A stretch of 64,000 nt of DNA from Dryococelus australis (taxonomy: Eukaryota; Arthropoda; Insecta; Phasmatodea; Phasmatidae), in NCBI GenBank assembly GCA_029891345.1, contig CM056994.1, forward strand, positions 222,962,491 to 223,026,490. The letters are read 5' to 3'. A model generated the notes under the pieces. The model saw only the letters and a list, made by a program, of their open reading frames with translations, had not been told where the DNA came from and did no database searches. Positions 48,736-59,268 of this stretch are shown one piece after another. Position numbers and translations under genes: made by a program. How positions within the stretch are numbered: the stretch's first letter is position 1; each line of letters starts with the position of its first letter.

Positions 48736-49177
48736 GTAACTACGAATGTGCTACGATGCAATCGATTGTTAAGTTGGCAACGGATAAATAAAAATAGGCC
48801 CGATACTTGGCGTTGTTTTGTGACTGTAATGTTCGAACGTATAGTCACTGAAGTTAGTGTTTCTTGCTTTATAAACATTAGAATACGTATTTGTATGCTG
48901 GTAACAAATTTACTTTCATGACATTTCCACGGTTTTAGTTGTGTGGCGCGTGATTAAAGCGAGCAGGTCTATGAGGATGTTAAATTTTCACATGGTTAGA
49001 AGATACAAAATTATAAGTAAAAAGTATACACCTCTCAAAAACAAAAAAAAGTTTGGAATATTGTGCGATAAGGCAGTTGGGGTGGTAGTGGGAGTAACGT
49101 TGTTCATTTGTGATCGTCAGAGAGCGCACTAACGTATCTAACGTGTCTGGGACAAGTAGAAAGCAGCAGTTTATAAT

Positions 49178-49333
49178 CGTCCACAACTTCCAGAAACACT
49201 TCCGGATCTCGTAAGAGCTGCCCAGACGGAATGGGACCTTCTTCCGGAAGATTACACCAACACATTGATTACAAGCATGCAACGGCGTGTTAGGGACCTG
49301 TACAATGTACATAGAGGCCATACACGGTACTAA
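49178..49333 (+). pseudogene. Tc1-type transposase C-terminal fragment
   Basis: An open stretch reading LPETLPDLVRAAQTEWDLLP then DYTNTLITSMQRRV and VHRGHTRY followed by TAA at 49331. This is the canonical C-terminal tail of Tc1 transposases: an alpha-helical segment with W, L-P, S-M-x-R-R and G-G-H-T-x-Y. Catalytic motifs are not found upstream, where the sequence becomes unrelated AT-rich DNA. It is a 5'-truncated relic, different in sequence from the other two copies in the window. Confidence 0.8.
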
Positions 49334-49412
49334 GCTGCGTTGGGTAGAAAGACATCCTCTCTAGTCCGAGACAGCATTACGTTAATTTTGTTGTTCTTTA
49401 GTGTTTATCAGT

Positions 49413-49528
49413 GGCACCGCGTGGCACGATTCCCACTTGCGAAAATCCGGAGTGACCCGGCTGGGGATTGAACCGGTTCGCCCATGTGGGAGGCGAGCAG
49501 GCTAACCGCTCAGCCACCGCGGCTCCTT
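49413..49528 (-). mobile_element. SINE family 1 head fragment
   Basis: On the minus strand: GGTGGCTGAGCGGTTAGCCT (A box), CGAACCGGTTCAATCCCC (B box region), then GGATTTTCGCAAGTGGGAAT. The body beyond this point, present at 59020-59246, is missing. It keeps the whole Pol III promoter and follows the Tc1 fragment closely. Confidence 0.8.
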
Positions 49529-49710
49529 ATGGGAGCGGAGATCCGTGTTTCATCACGCCGAATATAATAGAATCGGTACTAACGATAACTAGGGTGAGCC
49601 ACAGCGATCCAGCGGAAACGTGAAGACGTGACTCCCGCTTCACGTGTGATAACTTGACACAGCAGATGTACTCACAAGTATACTGCGGACTGAACTGTGA
49701 GACTTGGAAG

Positions 49711-50519
49711 CAGTGTTGCCAGATGGCTGAACAAAATCCTCCCCCCCCCCAACTGTATGAAACATCCCCTCCCCCCGAAAAAAAAAGCTTTTCTGTAAAA
49801 AAAAATTCCCGCAAACATTATGTGAATGCTATGTTATTTTTAATTGCACTTAAATCATACACTATGGCTTATTCCTCGACACATATGCATGAATTATACA
49901 GTTCCTAAGTGCCGGCTATTAAAATTATACTAACAGAGACTCTTGCAGACAGGGAAAACTTAAAAAAGTAACAGAAAAATAGTGAATGTGTGCTGTATAT
50001 CAGTTTAACATAAATTAGACAGAAATTTACGCAATTTCAACATACTATTTACATAAAAGAAAATAATTACAATGTGCCAATAAGTGAGAAATAATTACAA
50101 TCGCATGAAGTTGCCTAACTTCAAATTAGAAAATCTTCTATGGATGTTAATGATATACATAAATTGCAGTAACACTACAGAGTAGTAATTACTACATGTT
50201 ATCATTTGCACTGTTGGAGAGTGTAGCCATGTGTGCATCGTTACGTATGACTTAGCCTTTACCTTTTGTTCGATGAATCAATGTTTTATTCAGAAATGAT
50301 AATTGATGATTTAGTTGTTTATGTAACAGCAGGACATAATTATGAATAATCGCTAAAGCAGTAAGCAAAACCCTTTAAAACCCCAATGAACTTTTCAAAG
50401 TCCTCCAAATATCCCACCAAATATTTCACCCCCTCCCCCCCAAAAAACTCCCCCCAAGAGAATAAAACATCCCAAATTTGGGGGGGGGGGGGGTGACCCC
50501 GTATAATCTGGCAACACTG
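49711..50519. mobile_element. hAT-like non-autonomous element
   Basis: 809 bp bounded by the inverted repeat CAGTGTTGCCAGAT / ATCTGGCAACACTG. The flanks are CTTGGAAG (49703-49710) and CTTGGGAG (50520-50527), an 8 bp target duplication with one mismatch. The CAGTG start and 8 bp duplication are characteristic of the hAT superfamily. Just inside both ends lie C-rich/G-rich runs (CCTCCCCCC left, poly(G) of 14 at 50480-50493 right) around AAACATCCC motifs. No transposase frame is present, so movement would need enzyme from elsewhere. Confidence 0.85.
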
Positions 50520-50527
50520 CTTGGGAG

Positions 50528-50951
50528 GCTGTTCCGTGCGCAGGCTGCATGGTCGAGTAACAATGCTCTACGGAACAGTCGGCACACACATCCTGTGGCG
50601 GGTCGCAGAGCGTGACTAAAGTACAACCTTGCTCGTAACATCCGTTTAATTGGAGGGGGGGGAGGGAGGCTGGGCTCGAACCAACGTCTGCCGCTGTCAG
50701 CTGACTCCACTGTACGTCAATGACGATGACGGAGTATATACTATAAAAAATTGTGGCACCGACAAAATGTTTTGTTGGTGTTTACCTTTCCAGATTTTTT
50801 CGTGGTGAGCACAAAACTATTTAGTTACTACCATTAAAGTTTTTCCGCCGCTGAAAACTATTTTGTGGCGGTAAAATTAATTGAAAGGGTGACTTCCCTA
50901 CAAAATATTTTTCCCTGTGCACGGAGTCAGCAGTGCTGTGTTCCACAAGTA
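50528..50951. other. Non-coding block
   Basis: No family recognised; the minus frames at 50395-50710 come from G/C runs and the hAT end. Confidence 0.5.
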
Positions 50952-51238
50952 TAGTCCATTCACGCTTACTGCCAACTTTTCTGAAGCCCTGCTAACGTTC
51001 TACTTCCAGGATATTCTTCCGCCTCATGTGAACAAAACTTAACTAAGTATAGACAGTTTCACCAAAGTGACAACGCACCGCTTTCATACGCACTCGGTGT
51101 AATAACATTTCGCGTAGGAACTATTTTTTACTAGGCATTACCAACGTACCTATTTACTCTCCTCATTAATATGAATTATAAATTAAATATTGTAATTTGT
51201 AGATAGGATATAATGAAAGTTCCATTTAACCAAAGATA
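50952..51238 (+). mobile_element. MITE family C, copy 2
   Basis: TAGTCCATTCACGCTTACTG begins a stretch that parallels 26868-27165 throughout: GTTCTACTTCCAGGATATTC, CTTAACTAAGTATAGACAG, GACAACGCACCGCTTTCATA, ACTAGGCATTACCAACG. The right end is set where similarity stops. Confidence 0.55.
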
Positions 51239-53165
51239 ATGCAGTGTAACGGCCAAAATATCGTCGAAACATTGGCTTCTTGGCCAGTGCAGCGGGCGAA
51301 CGTGTGGTACGGAATTATGCCCAGGCTTGTAGAGAATGTGGGCTTTTTTTCCCGCAGGGGTGCGCTGGAGAGAAAATGCCCAGCCGGGGTTTTACCAGCC
51401 GAGAAGGCGAGAATTGACCATTAGTGTGTGTTCAGCCAGGACCGAGGCATTTGTGTTCGAAACTAATGTAGTGAGACAGATATGATGTTACGTCACTCTG
51501 TCGTTTGCCTCGAGGATGTGCCAGGCAACACATTGCCAATATAAGTAGTCATTCACGCGTCGTATGACATAAGCGTAAGCCTGTAGCTTTGGATATCTCC
51601 AATATTCGATTTGTGACAAGATTTGCAGCGAAGCTTTCATCGTGCCACGAGACGTGCTATGAGCTTCGTGACTTGTGTCTTCTGTTGTTGCAACTAGCGA
51701 TTTTTTTTCTGCGATTGTTATGTGTGGTTTTTTTTAAGTAGTCTGAAAGATGCGGGATCCGAATTTGCAGCGGGATGCGAATTTGCATTCCACACTCGGA
51801 AATAAATAAATGTATACACAATAGCGCCTCGGCTAGGATGCTTAACTTTTTTTTTTTCAGTATGGTAACGGAGGTGGAGAGGAATGGAAGTGTTTCGGCT
51901 GTAGCCTAATTGATATTTGATTGAGCCCACTTTTCTGGCACATCCGGAAACTTCTTCGACGCACATGTAATTCTGCCACCGAAGTTACATTTTTTATAAC
52001 TGAAATTAATATATTTAAAATCAATTATTAGAAATATTTATTAACATAAGCACCAATTTTTTTCATACAGTGTGTTAATTATTACGAAAAACTGCCTTTC
52101 TTAATTAAAGTTTTCTTGCAAGTTTTGTTATTTGAAGCATCACTAATAATAAAAAAAACTTGAATTTGAATTTGAATATACCTTTATTTAATAACTTGTT
52201 TTTTATTTATGTAAGTAAATTCCACCCAAATATTTTACAGTTTTCTAAAGTATACGCATTCTTCTTCATCTGCAGCTTAAATCGTACTTTTGTGACCATT
52301 TTGACGGTGATTGTACTACTTTTGAAAGAGTTCTGCAAGTTGTACAGTTGGGAACAGATGTTCCGTTGAATGGCACTCTTCTTCTGCCTAAGTTGGAGCG
52401 ATCCCAGCCATCATGGCCTCACTTTTCTCTCACATGAGAAAATACAGATATAATTTAAACCATGCAAAATTTAAAACAAATTAGTTAAATAGTTTATTAT
52501 GTAAGGTTAAACTTTGATTTGTAATTTCTGGTGATGAATTTTGACTACTAAGGTTTGTAACACCAACGCAGCTAGCGGCAGGACATGTCCCTATGTCGAA
52601 ATCTCACATACGGAATATCTGCAACTTACCAGCAGTAATGAACCACGTGGTCGCGTAGGTATGGTGGAGTGGTCGGGTCGGAGGTAATAATGTAAGTGAC
52701 TGGAGAGGTGATCGATGGCGAGTAGCAGGCCGACGGAGCTAGGTGTGCCTGCCTGTCTGTTGTCCTTCAGTCCTGCCTCGCTGCTCCCGTGTCCGCAACA
52801 GTTGTTTATCGACTGCAGCCCGCGCGAACCCGCCCGGAAGTGGCAGCTCTAGAACCTCCGCCTCTGATTTATAACGGCCGGCTATCACTCACCGCCATCA
52901 TCACTGCTGCCTACTGGCCGGAGCTATGGCTTTTTTATTTAAGAAATCTTTTATTGCCTTCTCGTGCAGCGCGGCCTGCCACAATCTCAAGGTCGTGATG
53001 CAATTCTAATAGCCATGCCCATAACAGTTAAGAAAAGTGGTGTCTGCGCTACATTCTCGCATGACCATAGTCGTAAAAATTGTAATTCCGTAATCGCATA
53101 GAAAGTTAAACTTATCACTTTCTTGTGCGTAAACTTCTTCGTAATCGGTAACAATTTACGTCTTA
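51239..53165. other. Non-coding block with a GC-richer patch
   Basis: The GC-richer patch at about 52560-52990 holds a 69-codon + frame (52789-52998) with no known motif. It might be an exon or a promoter-proximal region, but neither splice sites nor a core promoter can be fixed. The rest is AT-rich. Confidence 0.4.
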
Positions 53166-53739
53166 TGCCCGGTTGCACCATCGTCGTTTGAAACTCGATC
53201 CGAGATCGGATCTAAGATTGACACAGAAAGCTGTTGCACCATTCGAGTTCAGAGCTGGACTGGAGATCGAGATGAAGTTCATTTCGAACCGCCGAAATTG
53301 GCGGTTCGAAATCTCGATCCGATATCGGCAGCTATCGTCGACAAATGTAGTTTGAAAATACCCCAACGGATAGAACTACGTTCGAATGTTTTCTTGGGAA
53401 ATTAAAAAAACATGATACGTACTTGAATATTATACAGTAAAATTCGTACAACATTAATTCACTTAAAACAGAAAAAAAAAATCGCACATCTAGTTCTAAG
53501 GTGAAAAATACGCCTGCTTCCATGACGTCATAGGCCTATATTACGAACCAATAGCAAAATTTGTCTCATACTTAATATCGATCTCTCACTGTGGAACTAA
53601 GATCGTCGAATCGGAGATCCAGAATTATGAAATTTCGTTGATGCAACACATTATATTGGAACCAAGATCAAACTGGCTCCTGGTTCGGAACTAGGATCAT
53701 TCGATCTCGGATCGGGGAAGATGTTGGTGCAACCAGACA
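53166..53739. mobile_element. PIF/Harbinger-like MITE
   Basis: 574 bp with ends TGCCCGGTTGCACCA and TGGTGCAACCAGACA inverted, and TTA on both sides (53163-53165, 53740-53742). A 3 bp TTA/TAA duplication is typical of PIF/Harbinger transposons. Inside, GATCCGAGATCGGATC-like words repeat. The terminal word returns internally as GTTGCACCATTCGAG (about 53232) and TTGATGCAAC (about 53638), so the ends appear duplicated. A perfect 11 bp hairpin TTCGAACCGCC/GGCGGTTCGAA lies at 53283-53310. No coding frame. Confidence 0.85.
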
Positions 53740-53742
53740 TTA

Positions 53743-54582
53743 GTGATGTGCAGGTCAAGTGCACATTTCCGTCCACGAAAAAAAACACGTGCATTTCTAT
53801 CATGTTCGTTTTTCTCCGCGTAGTAATCACTTTTTTTCCTTATATCATGTTATTAATATTTTTTATTTTATTAATATGCTTTGTTTTGGGTACACACTTA
53901 AATAAAACGGAAAAAAATATATTTGAACATTTTTAAATTTTTAACCAAATACTATATTCTCAGAACATGGCTATAGCTATGCAAAAAGGGCGTATATAAA
54001 CATGACAGTCATCTCTCGCTAAAGTGTATATGCATATATTTTATTTATTGCTTATTTATTTAATGTTTTCTTACAATACTGTAAATTCAACATAGTATCA
54101 TAGTATTTATTAGAGAATGGAAGGTTGCAAAATTTTTACAGCCGATTATTTCAAAAAATTATTTTATTTTATACGTCCTTATTACATACTACTCCTCAGT
54201 CGGGAGACAACACAAATACTCGAGTTGTGTTTTTACAATCATTGATAAGTGTGGGATATTTTTTTTTGTTTGCCATAATAAGTGTCTGTTATGCGAATTC
54301 TAACCATTTCTTTGTACATTGACATTCATTTAACGTTTGGACAACTACTTGAAATATGAAACAAGATTTAGAGAAGTTGATAACTGTATTTTGACTGTGT
54401 GCGTAATTTTTGCAACAGAGTACATGCTACTCCGAACTTCCACGTGTTTGTTTTAATATGTTTTGTTTCTTTGCCGAATAAGAGGGCTTTGTCCCGATCG
54501 AAGTGAGAGTGCACCAGACATCACTTTCTTTCCAGTTAATTCAAACTGTGCTTTTTATTTGTTTATTATTATTTTTAAATAG
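53743..54582. other. AT-rich non-coding block
   Basis: No recognised repeats. It includes a T-rich tract before the acceptor-like site at 54582. Confidence 0.5.
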
Positions 54583-54727
54583 AGACACGGCCATAATATT
54601 GGTGGAGAGGAACCGAAAGTTTTCATTTTATCTAACTGCACGGCCATTTTCCGGGAATGAGGATAGAAGATCACTTTGGGAAAACTGCACCCAATCCGGT
54701 ATAAAGCCGACCAAACTTTATCGATGA
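54583..54727 (+). CDS. Possible terminal exon, unknown
   Basis: A long T-rich tract ending TTTTTAAATAG leads into a frame reading RDTAIILVERNRKFSF ... SGNEDRRSLWENCTQSG ... KPTKLYR and a TGA at 54725-54727. It is hydrophilic and protein-like after the acceptor, whereas the frame before it is hydrophobic intron-like sequence. AATAAA occurs near 55022. With only 47 codons, chance is a serious alternative. Confidence 0.2.
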
Positions 54728-55416
54728 AAATGACTCAATTTTGAAAGACATTTGCGGTCTCATTTTACAGTAACCAGGACTCAATTTGCAGTTATGAGAC
54801 ACCTGGCTCTATCTCTGGTTATGGAAGTTTGGGAAAGTTTTTCTTGAGGAACGCTGCCTGGTATGTGGAGAAGAAAAAAGGGGGGGGGGGGTGGAGATGG
54901 AGAGACTGTCACGACATCCTCGTTTCGCCTACATCAATCTCACTCACCTTATGTAATCACCCTACTATTAAATATCGACATTTTGCCCGTGATTCTACCT
55001 GTGATTCTACTTCTTGTCGAATAAATAATAAATACAATGATTCGTTTTCTACTACTTTATCAAGTTGTCGTTAAAAGAACAAACGTAGTACTGCATTTGT
55101 GATTCCGTTAATCTGGAAAGGGCAGGTTTTTTTTTTTTTTTTTAGAAGTGTACCAACGACATTTGAAAAATGAAAGATATTTATGACGTACCATAAGGAA
55201 AAGTAGCAGAACTCCAATGCCGTGTTTGACTGGGTACGAATGAATTTCATTCTCTTCGACTTCAACTTGGCGCTCGTATTTTTAGAATTGCGCAGGGAAT
55301 ATTCCTTAGTGTTAGAGAAAATTTACTGTAAAAATGCGAAAAGTGGTTGAAATCACATAATTCTTGTAGTAGTTGGATTTCTCGGCTAAGCATCGTTTAT
55401 ACTAACTTCCGGCCAA
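54728..55416. other. Non-coding block
   Basis: Contains a G run at about 54881-54891 and a T run at about 55127-55143; nothing else assigned. Confidence 0.5.
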
Positions 55417-55665
55417 GGGACCGCGGTGGTGTAGTGGTCAGACTACTCCCCCCCACCCTACCTAGGTGAACCGGGTTCGTTTCGCGGCGAGGTCGCTTGC
55501 GGATTTTCGCATGTGGAAATCGTACCGGACGATGTCGCTGGTCGGTGGGTTTTCTTGGGGATCTCACGTTTCCCCCGCCCTTTCATTCCGGCGCTGCTCC
55601 ATTTTCACCTCACTTCAACCTCATCGGCTCTCAAGACCACGATGTTAACAATCGCCCAAATATCT
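55417..55665 (+). mobile_element. SINE family 1, copy with variant head
   Basis: The A box TGGTGTAGTGG (55426-55436) and B box GGGTTCGTTTCG head a body identical in plan to 38982: CGATGTCGCTGGTCGGTGGG, TTTTCTTGGGGATCTCACG, GGCGCTGCTCCATTTTCACC, CAACCTCATCGGCTCTCAAG. The head differs from the other copies (GTGTAGTGGTCAGACTA against GCTGAGCGGTTAGCCTG), so it may represent a distinct tRNA source or subfamily. Confidence 0.85.
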
Positions 55666-56206
55666 CCTTTTGCACTTCTCTCTCCATCTTCCCGTGGACT
55701 TAATTTATCTGAAGTATCAGTGTCTACTACCTTCCGTAGATTCTACAGTCAATAGTAGTTTTATTATGTTATTTACAGAAGGTAGAGTAGGGCACTATGC
55801 AAATTGAAACCTCGGGAATAGCTCTGAATCGTACCGCAGGCGGATATGGTGCCATCAGTGGTTCTCTTCGCTGCACGAGAGCGTAGAAGTCTTTAACGAC
55901 CACGTTCATTGAAGACTCCGCGCTCCGATTATATATCAGCTGTGAATGCTGAACAGGTTCGCTTTTCGTGTTGGAACTGGTTCTATCTTCGTGTTGTGGC
56001 GGCGGAGGTCTAGTGCTCTCTGGTGCTGTCACAGGAAGACGACAGAGGTACCCGGACTCAACTCCACGCAGTGTACCCACGTCTTCTCTCACTCATCAAA
56101 CCAAGGATCAAAATTCTACCTAGCCTGCTGATACGGATATCATCATCCGAAATGGGTAGAAACTGTTATTTTAATAGGGACAATAGGGGTGAAGTAGAGA
56201 AAATTG
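55666..56206. other. Non-coding block between SINEs
   Basis: The 107-codon minus frame at 55769-56092 is Pro/Ser-rich and unsupported. No other features. Confidence 0.45.
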
Positions 56207-56362
56207 GGCGGCTCTTAACATCGAGGTCTTGAGAGCCGATGAGGGTGTGGCGAGGTGAGTATGGAGCAGAGATGGAATGGAAGGGCGGGGGAAATGGGAG
56301 GTCCCCGAGAAAACCCACCGACCAACGGCATCGTCTGACACGATTACCACTTGCGAAGGCCA
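56207..56362 (-). mobile_element. SINE family 1 body, head missing
   Basis: GGCGGCTCTTAACATCGAGG, CTTGAGAGCCGATGAGGGTG, GGTCCCCGAGAAAACCCACC and GACCAACGGCATCG are the reverse complement of the family 1 body. The sequence stops at CACTTGCGAAGGCC, just before the tRNA-like head. 5' truncation is typical of copies made by LINE machinery. Confidence 0.85.
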
Positions 56363-58199
56363 ATAAGGTAAAACCTATTACTGTAAATATTGATTTTAAA
56401 ACATTTTACGTAAAATTAACTTTCTCTTATCGTAATTTGGTTTTGTTTCTCTAAAGGAGATATAATTCTACGACTATCCAGGCATGGATATAAATTTTTA
56501 ACCCAATGTAGGCAGGCATACGTACATGAACTCTGAAAATCTGGTAACATTACCAAGCAAATATGGAAACATTTAAAAAAATTGCTTGCGATGACTGTGA
56601 AGCGAGTATGTCTTAACACGATGAAATATTGCCTCAAACATTTCAGGTAAAAATGTAACGTTAACTAATTTGGGGTCCCACAGTTATGCCAGATGGTTGG
56701 CGATAACCTATCGTTAGATGATGAATTAATGTGCAACACTTAGTCTGTTGAACAAAGATGAGTGGTTTGGGCGGTGCTTAACACTGGTGGCTTGAGAGGA
56801 GAGAGGCTGTTCGACAGTTCCAGTATATCGTGCTCACTTTGGAATATTGTGGTAAGTCAAGTTATTTGTTTTTTTTTTTTTAAATATATATTTATTATCT
56901 ACGAAACTGCCTAAAAACTACACTTTCATATTGAAATGGTTATCATTGGCCTCTAATAGCAGTTATTTATTAACTTTATATACTTATATATAAATACGTT
57001 TCTGTAATAACTTTGGTGTTCTACTTAAGACAGTATTTTACTGGGGTGCGATATCGTATACAAAGCTGTGTACTGTAACTTAATGTAAATAAATAGTTTA
57101 TAACCTTGGGTTTGTAGTAAAAGTGAGTCGTCCAGTTGCAAAACTCGGTAAAACCGATTTCGGTCAAAATAGGTTATCACTTCCGTCTTATTCTTTGCAT
57201 GGACCTCTGTGGGTTAGTGTAATACAATAAAACGGGCTAAAACCACCGCTCTTCTGTGTTAAATCGGCACCAAAATCTCAGTACAGAAGCAGAGTTGTGT
57301 GCCCGTCATCATTACGGATGCAAAACAATGCACAACTATCTCTTTCACAGTGTTTCAAATCTAGTTTCATTACATCCTCAGCGAAAATATACCTGCAGAA
57401 TCATTGCAGTAGTAAAACTGTAAATCCATATCGAAACACATGCATAACATGACATCACGAATATATTGTAGAGATGTTTCTTGTGTCTGTTGAGATATTA
57501 ACAGGAAACTATCGTTTTCGTTATCGTGCATTATTTTCAAAGAGTAAACAGGATACTTTGAAAATTCAGATTTTCGTTTGTTTAAGTATTCTGTACGTAG
57601 GTGAATATACTAGGTTACGGACAGACCGTGGACTGCAAAGTAGTCTCTCTTTGACACTAGCTATAACAACTGATTTTTTTACTGTGTGATAAATAATAAT
57701 GGTTAATGGGGGGTTACCTTTTATTTCTGGTCAAATTTTAAACTGTTTTCAATTGTTCATTCTGGAGCATATAATTCTTCCAGAACTAGTACAGTATATG
57801 TTGGTTTTGTTGTTTCCTGTTGCATACGTTTCTGTAACTACACAGGGAAAACTCTTAACATATTACAGATGCAAAACTCGTTTATTACTAATTTGAGATG
57901 CAAATCTCGGTAAGTGCAATCTTACTTTTGCAATAACTCCGACAAGACACGCACAATATTTGTGGAATGTTCATAAAAATGTTTCTGGCCATCAGATACA
58001 CCTATCACGAAACCACGAGCATCTTTAACCTAAACGATAAAGTAGGGCACGTTTTTGTCATTTACTGAACATTTTGCTATAATGTACATACCCAGTGTAA
58101 TCTAGACAGTGGGAGTGAAGCCACACGGCGTGCGCCGATGACCCGCCCAAGCGCGGAGTTGGTACGTCGTCACACATCAACCAGATAACAATTTGTCAC
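56363..58199. other. AT-rich non-coding block
   Basis: No exon-like frame or repeat recognised over about 1.8 kb. Short frames at 57474-57689 and 57699-57896 are unsupported. Confidence 0.5.
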
Positions 58200-58218
58200 G
58201 GGGGGGGGGGGGGGGGGG
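58200..58218. repeat. Poly(G) run of 19
   Basis: Homopolymer followed by AGGGAGG. It is one of seven long C/G homopolymers in the window (the others are at 33899, 38312, 40443, 44774, 46606 and 50480). Confidence 0.9.
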
Positions 58219-58315
58219 AGGGAGGTTTGTGGGAAGGTGCTGCAGCTCCGCGTGGCCACTGCCCGGAGGGAGTTGGGCGGGTTGCCTACACAACTGTGAA
58301 GGCGGTCTTGATAAA

Positions 58316-58977
58316 GGCTATTCACGGTAAACTGAGCACTTCTGGAAGCCCTGCTTTATATCTGTAGGCTGTTCACGGTAAAGTGAGCACTTCTTAAGGC
58401 CATCATAAAAGGCATTAACCCCTAATAAGTATTTTTTATATTGCAGTCTCAGATGTTAACTATTGAGTGTGATGAAATGTATTCACGGTGTTTATTAGTC
58501 ATATTACACTGTTTACCTTAAAAAGTGGCGGAAAGTTGTAAATCAATTGAAAGAAAAAATTTAGCAGGGCATTTAAAAGTGCTCACTTTACCGTGAATAT
58601 ACCTATACATGTATGACCACTGTGTATTCTTCCGCCTTACGTAAAATTAACATTGCAATGGGCCTCATCACTTTATTCGTCCGTCGGCCAAGTGGAACTG
58701 TGAAATTATCAGAAAAGTAAATATTTGACTTATTTAGCAATTATTACGCGTAAGACGCATTAAAAAACAGAAAACAAAAATAATTTCAGTTTTCTCAAAT
58801 GTTTACCTAATACTTTTTATTCAACATTAAGACATGGAGCTACTGTCACCTCTGTCATTACCAACTTTACTAGTAGGCGCATACTCCTCAGTGCGCCCGT
58901 TAGTATATATGCAGGGTAGGAGCAGTGCTATTTTTCAAAGGTTGAATTCAAAAGTGCTCACTTTATCGTGAAGGGCC
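58316..58977 (+). mobile_element. MITE family B, interrupted by a family A MITE
   Basis: The outer left end GGCTATTCACGGTAAACTGA starts at 58316 and the outer right end CTTTATCGTGAAGGGCC finishes at 58977 before TTTA. The interior from 58606 on is family B (CTTCCGCCTTACGTAAAATT, GGGCCTCATCACTTTATTCG, GTCGGCCAAGTGGAACTGTG, CAGTGCGCCCGTTAGTATAT). The first 50 bases and the remainder are separated by a complete family A element at 58367-58603. Removing the insert restores the usual family B order at one TA. Confidence 0.9.
58367..58603 (-). mobile_element. MITE family A nested inside family B
   Basis: 237 bp with ends GGCTGTTCACGGTAAAGTGA and GCTCACTTTACCGTGAATAT+ACC. TA precedes it (58365-58366) and follows it (58604-58605), the expected target duplication for Tc1/mariner-type movement. 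The interior matches 12287-12516 (AAGTGGCGGAAAGTTG). It is younger than the family B copy it splits. Confidence 0.9.
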
Positions 58978-59019
58978 TTTAGTCCCGCCCGTAGCACCGG
59001 AGACCTCGCATTTGAGGCG

Positions 59020-59246
59020 GTTTTTAACAGCGAGGCTTTGAGAGTCGATGAGGGTGATTGAGGTGAGTACGGAGCAGCGTCGAAATGAAGGGGTGGGGGA
59101 CACGGAAGATCCCCGAGAAAATCCGCCGACCAGCGGCATCGCCCAGCGTGATTCCCACATGCGAAAATCCGGGACCGGCCGGGGATTAAACCTGGTTCGC
59201 CTTGGTGGGAGGTGAGCAGGCTAACCGCCCAGGCACCGTGGCCTCA
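59020..59246 (-). mobile_element. SINE family 1, full copy with target duplication
   Basis: On the minus strand: head GGTGCCTGGGCGGTTAGCCT, degenerate B box CCAGGTTTAATCCCC, then body GATGCCGCTGGTCGGCGG, TTTTCTCGGGGATCTTCCG, TTCGACGCTGCTCCGTACTC and CACCCTCATCGACTCTCAAA. The flanks CGGAGACCTCGCATTTGAGG (from 58998) and CGGAGACCTCGTGATTGGGG (from 59247) are an imperfect target duplication of about 22 bp, as produced by LINE-mediated retrotransposition. Confidence 0.9.
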
Positions 59247-59268
59247 CGGAGACCTCGTGATTGGGGCG

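Noticed and set aside
52789..52998. 69-codon frame in GC-rich patch as a first exon
   Set aside because: No donor site of quality at its end, no promoter element that can be tied to it, and no recognised motif.
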